DNA from: Podarcis raffonei
Lineage: Eukaryota; Chordata; Lepidosauria; Squamata; Lacertidae
Assembly: GCF_027172205.1 (NCBI RefSeq)
Contig: NC_070614.1
Span: 32,602,001 to 32,666,000 of the forward strand
Reading direction: 5' to 3'
DNA: 64,000 bases
Shown here: in pieces, positions 10,248-23,300 of the stretch
Layout of the letters: each line of letters opens with the position of its first letter
How positions within the stretch are numbered: position 1 is the stretch's first letter
Program-made: the position numbers and the translations under genes
Notes under the pieces: generated by a model
Database searches by the model: none
Told to the model about the DNA's origin: nothing
What the model saw: only the letters and a program-made list of their open reading frames with translations

Positions 10248-11331
10248 GTAAAAAGTGTAGAGAAGCAGCAGCAGCAAAATGTTATGTTGCCATGGACTTA
10301 GCCAAGAAGGACTTTTAGGCATGTTGTGACACAGAAATCAATGTGCACATGGGGTTCTCATTGGTGGATCTTTGCAATTTCTCCTTTCCTACTTGACAGT
10401 GGAGAAGCCATAGCAGAATCTGGAAATGTGTCTGCCTCCATCTTGATTGTGTTCTCAGTATACGACTGGTTCTCATGGGGAAACTAGGAGCTGCAGTGGC
10501 CCTGCAGAAAAGCTAATTAATTCTTTTTGCCTCCCTATATCTTACTCTCATTTCAAGTAGGAGTAAGCAATGAAATGTTCAAAGACAAGGTGGGGCAGTC
10601 ACTGTTAAGAAGGAGGATGTTTCAGTAATGGATGAGGCTTTTTCAGTGAGCAAACTAGTTTTGTTTGATAGCAGCCTAACCTTATACAGTGGTACCTCGG
10701 GTTAAGAACTTAATTCGTTCTGGAGGTCCGTTCTTAACCTGAAACTGTTCTTAACCTGAAGCACCACTTTAGTTAATGGGGCCTCCTGCTGCCGCTGTGC
10801 CGCTGCTACACAATTTCTGTTCTCAACCTGAAACAAAGTTCTTAACCTGAGGTAATATTTCTGGGTTAGTGGAGTCAGTAACCTGAAGCGTATGTAACCT
10901 GAAGCGTATGTAACCCAAGGTACCACTGTACTGAATTCTGACTATTGATCCATCTATCTCAATATTGTTTGCACCGATTGGCAGCACCTCTCCAGAATTT
11001 CAGACAGGGTTCTCTCCCAGCTCTACCTGCCAATGCTGAGGATCGGATCTCAGACCTGCATTCTCCACTATTGAGCTACACACACTCACCTCCTTCATAC
11101 AGATGATTTAAAGGCTTTTCCTGCTTCTATCATCTCAGCTACCTCTGCTGCTGAGGCTATGAACTTATTTAAGACCTTGACTGACAGATTGCAATACCAC
11201 TTGAGAACTGAGATCAAGAGTAGTGGCTCACAAAGATCGTTGGGATCTTCCAGCTGGTTTGACAAAGAGTGCAAACAGGCCAAAAGCCAGCTGAAGAGAG
11301 TCTACTGTAAATACAGGAACTCTAATAATAA

Positions 11332-11379
<48 letters not shown>

Positions 11380-14300
11380 TCCCTGCCCATCGGGCTGGGT
11401 TTCCCCAGCCACTCTGGGCAGCACCCAACAGAATATTTAAAACACGATAAAACATCAAACATTAAAAACTTCCCTAAACAGGACTCCATTCAGATGTCCT
11501 CTAAAAGTCAGATAGTTGTTTATTTCCTTGACATCTCACATGAAGGTGTTCCACAGGGCGGGCACCACTACCAAGAAGGCCCACAGAGTGTTTGTTGTGG
11601 GGGAGGAAGGGAAAGGAGATTGTTAGCCGCTTTGAGACTCCTGAAGTGGAGTGAAAGGCGGGATATCAAATCCAAACTCTTCTTCTTCTTCTCTGCCTGG
11701 TTTCCTGTAACTTCACTTCTCGCAGTGAGGGAACCGCCAGAAGGCCCTCAGAGCTGGACCTCAGTGTCCAGGCTAAATGATGGGGGTGAAGACACTCCTT
11801 CAGGTATACTGGGCCGAGGCCATTTAATTCATACCTTCCCCGATAGTAATAATCAGATAGTGTAGCCATCAGCAAATAACCTCAAAATGAACCTTAAAAA
11901 TGGTATTCAGTACAAGTGCACCAAACGTCTGTAGACAAGTCTGGCCCATACATCCAGTGAGAGACTTGTAAAGGCTGCCTGTTCCTCTCAATCAGAATAT
12001 TCCCCAATCTCACCGCTCACCTCCATGTACACAAAGTCATGTGGAGGGAAAATATTTGCCCCTTCTGTAAGGAATCCAAACCCCAAGATTTGGGAAAACC
12101 TTTCAACCTCAGACATGGTGCTGCTGTTGTTGCCTTTAATATTTGTGATTTTTTTTCCAGACCATTTTGAACTGAACTCTGCTCTATTTGTCATTGGGTA
12201 TGTGGGGCAAGATGTCATATTGCCATGCCAGAGCTCTTCTGGGGCTCTGCCACAAAATGTGGAAGTTCAGTGGAAAAAAACTGTAGATGACAACACGGAG
12301 AACATCTACCAGTTCACAGCTTTCACTGGCCAGGAAACATTTGGGCAAGGCTATGAGTCCAGGACAGTGTTTGCCACAGAGGGACTGGACACTGGAAATG
12401 TTTCCTTGATGCTGAAAATGGCCAAAAAGTCTGATGAAGGAAGCTACAGCTGCATTGTCAAGACCAAAGACTGGGGTGCTCAGACCCAAACTGTTCTGGT
12501 TGTTGAATCTTCAAAAGGTATGAATCACAAAGTAGGACGGGCACAGAGGAAATAGCTCAGGCCTAACTTTTGCATTTGTGGTGTAAAATTTAAAGCTACA
12601 GTAATCACCAGAGATGACCTCTCCTTTACAAAGGAAGTCCTATTTGAAGGCACCCTCTCTTTGAAAAGCTTCCCAGTCCAAGACTGGTTTAAAGATGAAG
12701 AGCCATAAGAGGGGAAAGCAGCGGCCTTGAATTTGATCATTAACAGTTAGTGACTGCTCAGCAAACTGAGCAGGAACCTGAGTCATCTATTCACTAGGGT
12801 GAATTGGATACTATTTCTGATTAAATTTTAGCAGTTAGTTCCAAATTTGCATCTATGCTTATAAAGTGGCACGATGTATTTTATCTTTTTTAGTTGGTTC
12901 ATGTGGGCATGGGAGGGGGTTAACAAATGAAAACAGGCCCCCTTACAACTATATTTCCCACTACTCTCTTTGCGACATCATAATCTAATCAGCAAAGAAA
13001 GGACCTGGCTGAACTTCTGAATAATGTGTTATCATAGTCCTCTCCATTGTCCTCCATGAGTTCCTGCTGCCACGACTGATACTGAGTCCCTGGATAGATG
13101 GCAATGAGTCCAAAAATCTCAGAACTCAAGTGGTTCCATTTAAAATGGTTAACGTTTTTAAAATATCTGCTGCCTGATCAATTAGGAACCTATTTTTAAT
13201 CAATGGAAAGGTTTTCAGTTGATTAATCATACTGCCTGATTGTCTGACTATCATAGCATATAAAAAGGTATCCCTTATTCTCTGCCATTTCTTTCTTTCA
13301 GGCAACAGTACCTCAGAGAATTATTGTTCCTGCACTGCCTTTTGGGTGATATTTGTCTTTTTTCTTCTCACCCTTCTTGCTCTTGCAGTCACTGTTTGGG
13401 CAGTCATACACAAAGGTACCATATAAATCACTCTCTCTAACAGTGAATTCATGTGAGGAGTGGAGTGCAGACAGTGGGGCCAACTTGCATAAAATATTGG
13501 GGGCCCCAGATAAACCCCTCTCCACATAATCGATCACAAGATGCAGTGTACACACACCGTTTGCATGGCAATGCCCATCAATTTTGGGGGGCAGCCCCCT
13601 CAAATATTTTATTGGGGGGCAAAGAGCCCTCAGACCTTAGGAGTGCAGATAAGATTGTAGCCAAAGCAGAGACCCAAGAGAGATTTATCTACATGCTCAG
13701 AGTAATTACAAGGCAATGGTGGACCGTGGTTTTTCACATTTCAGTGGTCTCCCGTGTGACGCCCAAATCCGGCCTTCTGTAGCACTTCATAGTTGTGTCA
13801 CCTGCTGCAGTGTCCCAGAAGCTCTGTGCCTAGTGTGGCCGAACCAGTCATTCTCCCCTAGATCTGCATCTGCACAAGGTCTGCAGATGTACAAAAAAAA
13901 AATCCAACAGAGGGTACAATCCCCCTCAAATGGCTTATAATCTGTGATTTTAACAGTACTGTAGCTGGATTACAATTCCCATCATCCCTGATGATGCTGG
14001 CTAGGGCTAGAGTCCAGCAATATCTGAACAGGCAGAAGAAGACTACCCCAATCCACAGAATTTATCCACTCTTACATCCTTGCCTTGGGACTTTTACTGT
14101 AGAGACCTACAGCTCTATATTCCGTAGTTGATTGCAAATAAAAATATCCATTAGGGTATTCTATTCTGGTGGTGCCCTTAGATGCCAAGCTAAACTGGAC
14201 TTCCTTGTGATTCCCCCCGACCCCTGCCCCACATCTCAAGGTGCCAGAGAAAAGGAAACTCTCTCACGGAATGAAGAGCAGAGTGCTAAAGAAGAAAATG

Positions 14301-17300
14301 AGGAAATAAAGGAAGAAGAAGAAGAAGGTATGTCTTGTAAAATCTGTCTGCTTGTAAACAACCATTTGATCAACTGAAAACACGGCCACATATTCAATTT
14401 TGGTATTTAAAAGGAGAAATATGAACCATCAAGATTACCCCTTTGCTAAACCAAGAGGCATTTTCTGCCAGCCTGAGCCCCACATTAAGCCCGGGACATT
14501 ATCTGGGGTGTGGGTAGGTGGTCCAAGCACCTCCCTGTAACTGATTTGTGGGTTAGGGACTGAATAGAAACAATGCCCCGTGCTGAATGGAGACTTGATT
14601 AGCTCTACTGATCAGAGGGAAGTGGTGTGAAACAATGTCTCCAGAATCACACCATCAACCCCCTCCACACGTAAAGCAGGATGGTGCTTGTGTACACCCA
14701 GCAACTATGCCACTCTAAATGGTATTTGTGGAAAGTCCCTCAGTCAGTCAAATCCCTGCTGTAGGCAGGCCACTCACCCTGAGAGACCTGGATCATTCCC
14801 TCTGTTAGGAGATTGGTGGGCCATATTGCTTAGAATGAAAACCATATGCATTTCTGTTTTTTAGGACTATTTCCAGAAAACAGAACATTGCAGGAAGAAA
14901 AAAGGTATGCCTTATGTTTCTGCTTTCAAACAACCATTTGATCCAATTAAAATATAACCCTATATTTCATTTTCCTTTCGTTTGTGACAAAACACGTTGT
15001 GTTCTGCATAGTTGTACTTTGAAACGCATGAAAACAAGGTAGACTTTCTTTCTTTATTAAGTTGTTGTAGCGGTACAATAGGAGATTCCACAAAACAGAA
15101 CACCAGAGAGAGAGAGAGAGAACACCACTTGCCTGTTGAATAAAATAAATTGCCAATAAACATACTTTTAGTTATAATTAGCAGAATACAAGACAATGAG
15201 CTTGAGTGGTGGGAGGGAATCAGAAATTTCTGCACACTTTGTATCATGCAGCATATTCAGATGGTCCTGTAAAGAATAGCCCAAATCTTCCTTTGTAATC
15301 ATCCTTCAGTGAGAACACAGAAGCGAGTGTGCACTCTTCTTATTTGTAATTATATGTGTAATGCCAAAAGCACATCTGGAGGGTGAGATCTGAACGTGGA
15401 TATACCGTATTTTTCGCCCTATAGGACGCATTTTTTCCCTCCAAAAATGAAGGGGAAATGTGTGTGCGTCCTATGGGGCGAATGCAGGCTTTCGCTGAAG
15501 CCTGGAGAGCGAGAGGGGTCAGTGCGCACTGACCCCTCTCGCTCTCCAGGCTTCAGGAGAGCCCCACCGCCAGCCCCACAAGCTCGGGGGACAGCAGGGA
15601 GGCGGAACGCTGCCATCCCGCTGTCTCCCGACATCCTTTGGAGGCTGGCAGCGGGGAGAAGCCTGCCTCTCCCCCCCCCCGCCAGCCCCGCAAGCTTGGG
15701 GGACAGTGGGGAGGCGCAGCGCGCCATCCCGCTGTCTCCCGACGTCATTTGGAGGATGGCGGCAGGGAGAAGCCTGCCTCTCCCCCCGCCAGCCCCGCAA
15801 GCTCGGGGGATAGTGGGGAGGCGCAACGCGCCCAGGCTTAGCTTCAGCTGTGGGAGCCCAGTGCTGGGCTCCCACAGCTTGCGGAGAGCTGCATGTTCTG
15901 GGGGCTTGGGTCGGGGGAAGCTCGGGCTTCCCCCGTCCCAGCCCCGTGCCTGGGGGGGGAATAAATTTTTCCCCCTTTATTTCCCCCCCAAAAAATTAGG
16001 TGCGTCCTATGGGCCGGTGCATCCTATAGGGTGAAAAATACGGTAACTCCATCTTCTCCTTTTATAAAATCTAGTTACGAGATTCTCACACTCTGGACTA
16101 TTGAACTGGGGTGTTGTTTGGGGGGGTTTGTTGCTGGGGAGGGACGTTCCGCCATTCATGGGGGGGTTTTTGTATCTTTGTTTTGTATCTTATGATTGTT
16201 GATCTTGTGATAGTTTATCTTATGAAGAATTGTTCGGTTTGGTTTTATACTCGTGGATGTTCTATTAATTGTTTATGAATACCTTAGTTATGTTAAGAAA
16301 CTGGTGTCTAGATTGAGAAATGTTACGTGAATGTCTTCCCCGGCCCATACTTTCCCCTGTGTTACTCCAGCCAGTAAATATCAGCATTATGAGCACGCAC
16401 AAATAGCCCTTTCGGGGCTGCTTTTCTCTCTTTGGGGGGGTTTTCATGCCTAGTATTCTGGAATTCTAATTTTGTAGAAGTATAGGAGATTCAAAGACAG
16501 ACTAGCTGTCTGCCTGTCCTGTGTCTGCAGCTAATGATTGCTGTCAGCAGGGGAAGCAACCCTCTCTGTCGGGCAAATCCCTCCTGTTAGGCATGCCACT
16601 AACCCTAAGGGACCTAAGGGAAAACTGCAGAAGGAAAAAGGTATGTCTTATAAAATGTTTCTGTTTTTAAACAACCATTTGTTCCAATTAAAATATAACC
16701 ACATATTCCATTTCTCTTTCTTTGTGACAAAACACATGAAAGAAGAAGGTATTAGATTGGAGGGTTAAGGTGCACATTGGCCGGCATTCAGTTAGTTAGG
16801 GGCCTTAAGATTAAGCCACAATGATGACACCAACACAGAGTTTTAAAGATCGCTAGGCCTGAACATTTTGTTCTTCCCTCAATCACCATCTGCCATTGTC
16901 TAGGTTTCCCTCAGTTTTGTAGCTTGCCTTTGTCATTTTTGTATTAAGAAATAAACCATCAAGATTATCCCTGTGCTTTGAAGCATTTTCTGCCAGTCTT
17001 AGCCAAACATTAAACACAGGACATTAACTGGGGCAGAGCATTTCAAGCTCTTCCCTGTAACTGATTTGTGGGTTAGGGGCTGATGTCAGAAACCTGGCTC
17101 TCCAGGACCCAGCAAATGAGGCAGGAGACGGGGTAGGAGAGGAGAGTCAGCCAGCAGAAGAGCCAGGAGGCTTGTCTTTTCGAAATGACACCCCGTTTCT
17201 AGACCTGGCACTTCCTTATCAATGGGAGGGGGAGGGCTGGAAGAGAGCCCAGACGAAGACAGTCTGCCAAGGGGCCGGGTGGCTCCGGAACCACTCTCTA

Positions 17301-20300
17301 GTGACAGTGATGGAGAACCAATTAACACTCTCAGTCCAAAGTCCCAATGTTGGGCACACCTATAGGAAGAACGTAAACACAGAGGCAGGCTTAAGAGGTT
17401 TTGGCACGGATCTTGTTGGAAACATAACCAGAAAGACTCAGATTTGAACATCCTTGATGTGTAGTGGATGTGTGTAAGAGCAGCTCTGTGAATATGCTTG
17501 TAAATCAAGCTCAATTGAACCGATAACCATTCCCGTGCTTGCTGGACTGTTTGCTGCTAACTATCATTATAGCTGAATGGAAACACTGTCCCCTGCTGAA
17601 TGTAGCCTTGATCAACTCCTCTGTGACTCTCTGTTGGTAGTGAGAGAATAAGCTAAGTCTGATTGAGTCCCCCACTCCATGCACAGTTTCCATGGTGTTC
17701 TGTCTTACTTATTAAGGACCGACACCCCAGTATCTCCTGCATCTTCTTATTCAGATCTCTTAACTGCCACGTAACTACTCTACTTGGACTTCCTTGTCCA
17801 CGGCTCTGGTCCACGGCTGAGGCAACAAAAGAAACCCTGCAGCTGTTGCCATTTCTTTTTGGCTGGTCCTAATGAAAGTATTGCCCAATTGTAGATCTGG
17901 GTGTTTCTTTTGACGCACTAACAGAGTTACCTTTGTTTTTCACGTACTATAATAATATAATAATAATAATTTATTATTTGTACCATGCCCATCTGGCTGG
18001 GTTTCCCCAGCCACTCTGGGCGACTTCCAACAAAGATGAAAGATACACTAAAATGTCACATATTAAAAACTTCCCTGAACAGGGCTGCCTTCAGATGTCT
18101 TCTGAATGTCAGGTAGGTGTTTATCGCTTTGACATCTGATGGGAGGGCGTTCCACAGGGTGGGCGCCACTACCGAGAAGGCCCTCTGCCTGGTTCCCTGT
18201 AACTTGGCCTCTCGCAGTGAGGGAACCGCCAGAAGGCCCTCGGAGCTGGACCTCAGTGTCCGGGCAGAACGATGGGGGAGGAGACGCTCCTTCAGATATA
18301 CTGGACCGAGGCCGTTTAGGGCTTTAAAGGTCAGCACCAACTTTGAATTGTGCTCGGAAACGTACTGGGAGCCAATGTAGGTCTTTCAAGATCGGTGTTA
18401 TATGGTCTCGGCGGCCGCTCCCAGTCACCAGTCTAGCTGCCGCATTCTGGATTAGTTGTAGTTTCCGGGTCACCTTCAAAGGTAGCCCCACGTAGAGCAC
18501 ATTGCAGTAGTCCAAGCGGGAGATAACCAGAGCATGTACCACTCTGGCGAGACAGTCTGCAGGCAGATAGGGTCTCAGCCTACGTACCAGATGGAGCTGG
18601 TAAACAGCTGCCCTGGATACAGATTTGACCTGTGCCTCCATGGACAGCTGTAAGTCCAAAATGACTCCCAGGCTGCGCACCTGGTCCTTCAGGGGCACAG
18701 TTACCCCATTCAGAACCAGGGAATCCTCCACACCCGCCCGCCTTCTGTCCCCCAAAAACAGTACTTCTGTCTTGTCAGGATTCAACCTCAATCTGTTAGC
18801 CGCCATCCATCCTCCAACCGCTTCCAGACACTCACACAGGACCTTCACCGTCTTCACTGGTTCTGATTTGAAAGAGAGGTAGAGCTGGGTATCATCTGCA
18901 TACTGATGAACACCCAGCCCAAACCCCCAGCGGCTGCATATAGATGCTGAAAAGCATGGGGGAGAGGACAGAACCCTGAGGCACCCCACAAGTGAGAGCC
19001 CAGGGGTCTGAACACTCATCCCCCACCACCTTCTGAACATGGCCCAGGAGAAAGGAGCGGAACCACTGTATGACAGTGCCCTCAGCTCCCAGCCCCTCAA
19101 GACGGTCCAGAAGGATGTTATGGTCGATGGTATCAAACGCCGCTGAGAGATCCAGCAGAACTAGGAAACAGCTCTCACCTTTGTCCCTAGCCCACCGGAG
19201 ATCATCAACCAGTACGACCAAGGCAGTTTCAGTCCCATGATGAGGCCTGAATCCCGAATGGAAGGGATCCAAATGGTCCGCTTCTTCCAGGTGTGCCTGG
19301 AGTTGTTCAGCAGCCACTTGCTCAATCACCTTGCCCAAGAATGGAAGATTTGAGACTGGGCGATAATTGGCCATCATGGCCGCATCTAAAGATGGTTTTT
19401 TAAGAAGCGGTTTAATAACCACCTCTTTCAGCGGGTCTGGGAAGGCTCCCTCACGGAGGGAAGCATTCACCACCCCACGAAGCCCATCGCCCAGTCCTTC
19501 CTGGCTAGCTTTTATAAGCCAGGATGGGCAAGGATCCAGGAGACAGGTGGTTGGCTTCACTCGTCCAAGCAGCCTGTCCACATCCTCGGAGGTAACAGAT
19601 TGGAATTGATCCCACACAACTTGACTAGACAGGACTCTAGCACTCTCCCGCCCTGGCCCTGCTCCCACGGTGGAGTCTACTTCTTCCCGAATCTGAGCGA
19701 TTTTATCTGCAAAAAACTTTGCAAAATCATTGCAGGAGATCATGTGGCCCGTACTGGGCCCCGATGTCGCAGGTGGTTCCGCTAAATTGTGAACCACCTG
19801 AAAAAGTCTCCTGCTGCTGTTTTCTGCAGATGCAATAGAGGCGGCGAAGAACGTCTTCTTCGCCGTCGCTGTCACCACTTGGTAGGCTCGACGATGAGCT
19901 CTAACCTGTGTCCGGTCAGATTCGGAATGAGTTATCCGCCACCGGCGCTCTAGCCGTCTCAACGATTGTTTCATTGCCCTCAGATCCGTGGAAAACCACG
20001 GGGCTCTCCGGGCTCCATGCAATCGGAGAGGGCGCTTCGGAGCCAAACAGTCAATAGCCCTGGTTAACTCCACATTCCAGCGGGCCACCAGGGAATCGGC
20101 TGAAAGGCCATCAACATGGGATAAAGCATCCCCTACCACTCTCTGGAAACCATTTGGATCCATTAAGTGGCGGGGGCGGACCATCCGAATCGGTCCCACC
20201 TCCCTGCAGAGGGGATGGGTCGCAGAGAAGTCCAGTTGCACCAGGAAGTGATCTGACCATGGCACTTCTTTCGTTTCGCTTTTACTTAGTGTCAGATCAC

Positions 20301-23300
20301 CAACATCCATAGAGGTAAACACCAGGTCCAAGGCATGTCCGCGGCTATGGGTTGGGCCAGACTTATTCAGGGACAGCCCCATGGAGGCCATGCTTTCCAC
20401 GAAGTCCCGAGCGGCCCCTTGTAAGGTCGTGTCGGCATGGATGTTAAAATCCCCTAGGACAACCAAGCTAGGTGTCTCCAGGAGAACATCCGCCACGACC
20501 TGAAGCAGCTCGGGCAGGGAATCCTTGGTGCAGCGGGGAGGTCGGTACACCAAAAGGAGTCCTGTACTACCCCTATTACCCAACTTCCAGAACATGCACT
20601 CAGAAAACTGGGTCTTCCCAATAGGACGCCTGGTGCAAACTAATGATTTCCTAAAAATCACTGCAACCCCCCCTCCCTGCCCACATGACCTGGGTTGCTG
20701 TGCGTAAGAGAAACCTGGTGGACAAGCAGCGGCAAGGACAGGCCCATCTGCTTCATCCAACCAAGTCTCTGTTACACATGCCAGGTCAAGTCCTCCATCC
20801 ATGATCAAGTCATGGATGGCAGTGGTCTTATGAATCATTGACCTGGCATTGCACAGCAGCACCTTCAGGTCATGTGGGTATCCCTCGATGATTCTAGTAT
20901 CCATCCGGTCAGGACCAGACCCGGAGGCAGGGATAGTCCTCAGACAACGACTAAACCTGCCTCCTCTGTAATGACATGGTCTGGTCTTAGCGTAACTCCT
21001 CCTCCTACCCATGATCACTGAGATCGGTTGTCCCAGTGCATCCCCCCCTGTGGAACATGCCCCAGCCATTTTGTGGGCTGGGGCCCACTCCCCAGCAGCC
21101 CTGACCCCTCCCCTTAAGAACAAAATAACACCTTAAAAAAAACACCAATAAAACAATACAAACAAAAAACAATAAAAATTACAAAAACATAAAATCAAAC
21201 AAATTCCCAGGCCCAATAAACATCCATCCCACCCCCACCCCCCACATACAAAAAATTCAAAAGAAATTTTTAAAAACATTTTAAAAGCACTCTGCACCCC
21301 TCCAGCAGGATTTTAAATTAAATGTTAGATGATGTAATCCCTGCATTCATTCATTATACAGTGGTACCTCGGGTTAAGTATTTAATTCGTTCCAGAGGTC
21401 CATTCTTAATCTGAAACTGTTCTTAACCTGAAGCACCACTTTAGCTAATGGGGCCTCCTGCTGCCGCCGCTGCACAATTTCTGTTCTCATCCTCAAGCAA
21501 AGTTCTTAACCTGAAGCACTATTTCTGGGTTAGCGGAGTCTGTAAACTGAAGTGTATGTAACCTGAAGCGTATGTAACCCGAGGTACCATCGTATTTCTT
21601 TGCTGCTTTTCACTCACATGAGTCACAAAGTGGCTTACAAACAATAACGGAATAGAAAATCACAATCACAACATAAATCACACAAAATAATTTACAACTC
21701 ATCAGTAAAACAACCACTTTCTATAACAACTAACAAAACAACAAAATAACTAACAAAACAGATTAAACAGCAGAACCACAAAGAAGTCATAATCTAAAAT
21801 TCACAAAGCATGACAGCATGATATTAACAACATTAACAAACAGCAAAAGGAAACTAAGCACTGTTGAATTCATACACACACACTGCCCCACACCCACCCC
21901 CCTTGACTCACAGGCTGGATCTAGATGCATCAAAGAAGCTTCAAGTTTCAGTTAAGTGCATTGTAAACTTTTTAAAGAGAAATCGGCTTAGCAAAAACAG
22001 GACTCATCGCCATCTGGTGTCACAGTGTTATATTGCATATACTATGCATACATATCGCTTTTTCTTTACCAATCTAGCTGAGTCCATAGTCTTCCAGTCA
22101 GTTCATCGAAAGACATATACAAATAATGCCTATACCACTCTCAATGGTATTTGTAGAAATCCCCCTGTCATATCTATGCCACTCACCTCAAGGGACCTGA
22201 ATCATTCCTTCTATTAGGGGATTGGCGGGTGATATTGCTTAGAATGAAAACTATATACATTTCTCTTTTTTAGGACTACAGTATTACAAGAAAACAGAAA
22301 ATTGCAGGAAGAAAAAGGTATGCCTTATAAAATGCTTCCGCTTTCAAACAACCATTTGATCCAATTAAAATATAGCCATATATTCCACTTCTCTTTGTTT
22401 GTGGCAAAACACATGAAAAAATTAGGTATCAGTTTGGAGGGTTAAGGTGCTCAGTAGTGGGCATTCATTTAGTGAAGGACCTTCGATTAAGCCACAGTGA
22501 TGATACTGGCACAGAGTTTTAAAGATCACTTGGCCTGAGCATTTTGTTCTTCCCTTGATCACCACCTGCTACTACCTAGATTCCCCTCAGTTGTACAGCT
22601 TGCCTTCGTCATATTCTATATATATATATATGTAGTGGGAATTGGGGTTGCTTATGCGTAAAACTCCAAACTGCTCCAAGCGGGTTGTATAGCTAAACCT
22701 TTCCCTAGTTTGACAGCCCCTTACAACGCGACTGTCTCAATCACTGGCAGAATCCGTCAGTGGGCGTTTCCTGAACTTCTTCCAACATAAAAATTCCTTG
22801 ACAGCCAGTCTCCGCCTAGCTTCTCTGCGCGGAAGCCTTCTGCGCAGAGTAGGCGTGCCAAGCGGAGGTCCTGCGCTCTCCCCACTGATCTCACTGGAAG
22901 AGTCTCGGAGCCTTCCCTCCGAAGTACTCTCAGCCTCCCCTTTCTTCCTGGTGTCACCTTGGTTTCCTTCCCCAGCGGAAGCTCTCTCTCTCCCCTTGCT
23001 AGTTCCCTCTCCTGCATCATTGGAGCGACTTCCCTCTCCGCTAATCTCTGATGTCAGTTCCCTGACTATATATATATATATAAAATCATCATCATCATTA
23101 CCTCTGTGGTGTGTGGAGAAGAGCTGTGGGCCAGCTCGCTGGATAGCTTGTGCCAACATTGCTGGTTGTTATGTGAAAAGAACTACTTACTAAGAATTAC
23201 TTTTCTTCATTCCTTTATTCACAGAGTTCTGAGAGGCCTGTTCCTTCAGATGTGAGAACAACATACTTTTTTCTTTCTTTTTTTAAACTTTATTGAGTAT

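Larger units (their letters stand above)
17950..21300 (-). mobile_element. Nearly full-length L2 LINE
   Basis: The minus-strand protein has an apurinic-type endonuclease (LKVLLCNARS, TETWLDE, GDFNIH, SDHFLVQ), then reverse transcriptase (VSNLPFLGKVIEQ, LLDLSAAFDTIDH, GVPQGSVLSP, QYADDTQLYL) and the L2 C-terminal region (DYCNVLYVGLPLK, HWLPV, SVVAPTLWNALP). Two frameshifts split it: one just upstream of YADD near 18925-18940 and one near 18340-18350. The 3' tail is an ATA/ATT microsatellite at 17950. The exact 5' end in the A/T-rich stretch beyond 21123 is uncertain. It sits in an intron of the butyrophilin-like gene. Confidence 0.92.

Noticed and set aside
12115-12160. ATG giving a hydrophobic leader directly fused to the V-set exon
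   Set aside because: It is the translation of the pyrimidine tract of the acceptor. A proper spliced leader exon with the right phase lies at 10163-10247.
12518-13301. Hidden IgC exon in the butyrophilin-like gene
   Set aside because: No frame in this intron shows the Cys/Trp/YxC pattern of an Ig domain.
15396-16034. Open frames of about 135-210 codons on both strands, Pro/Arg-rich
   Set aside because: They arise from the tandem array and palindromes of the MITE at 15405-16044.
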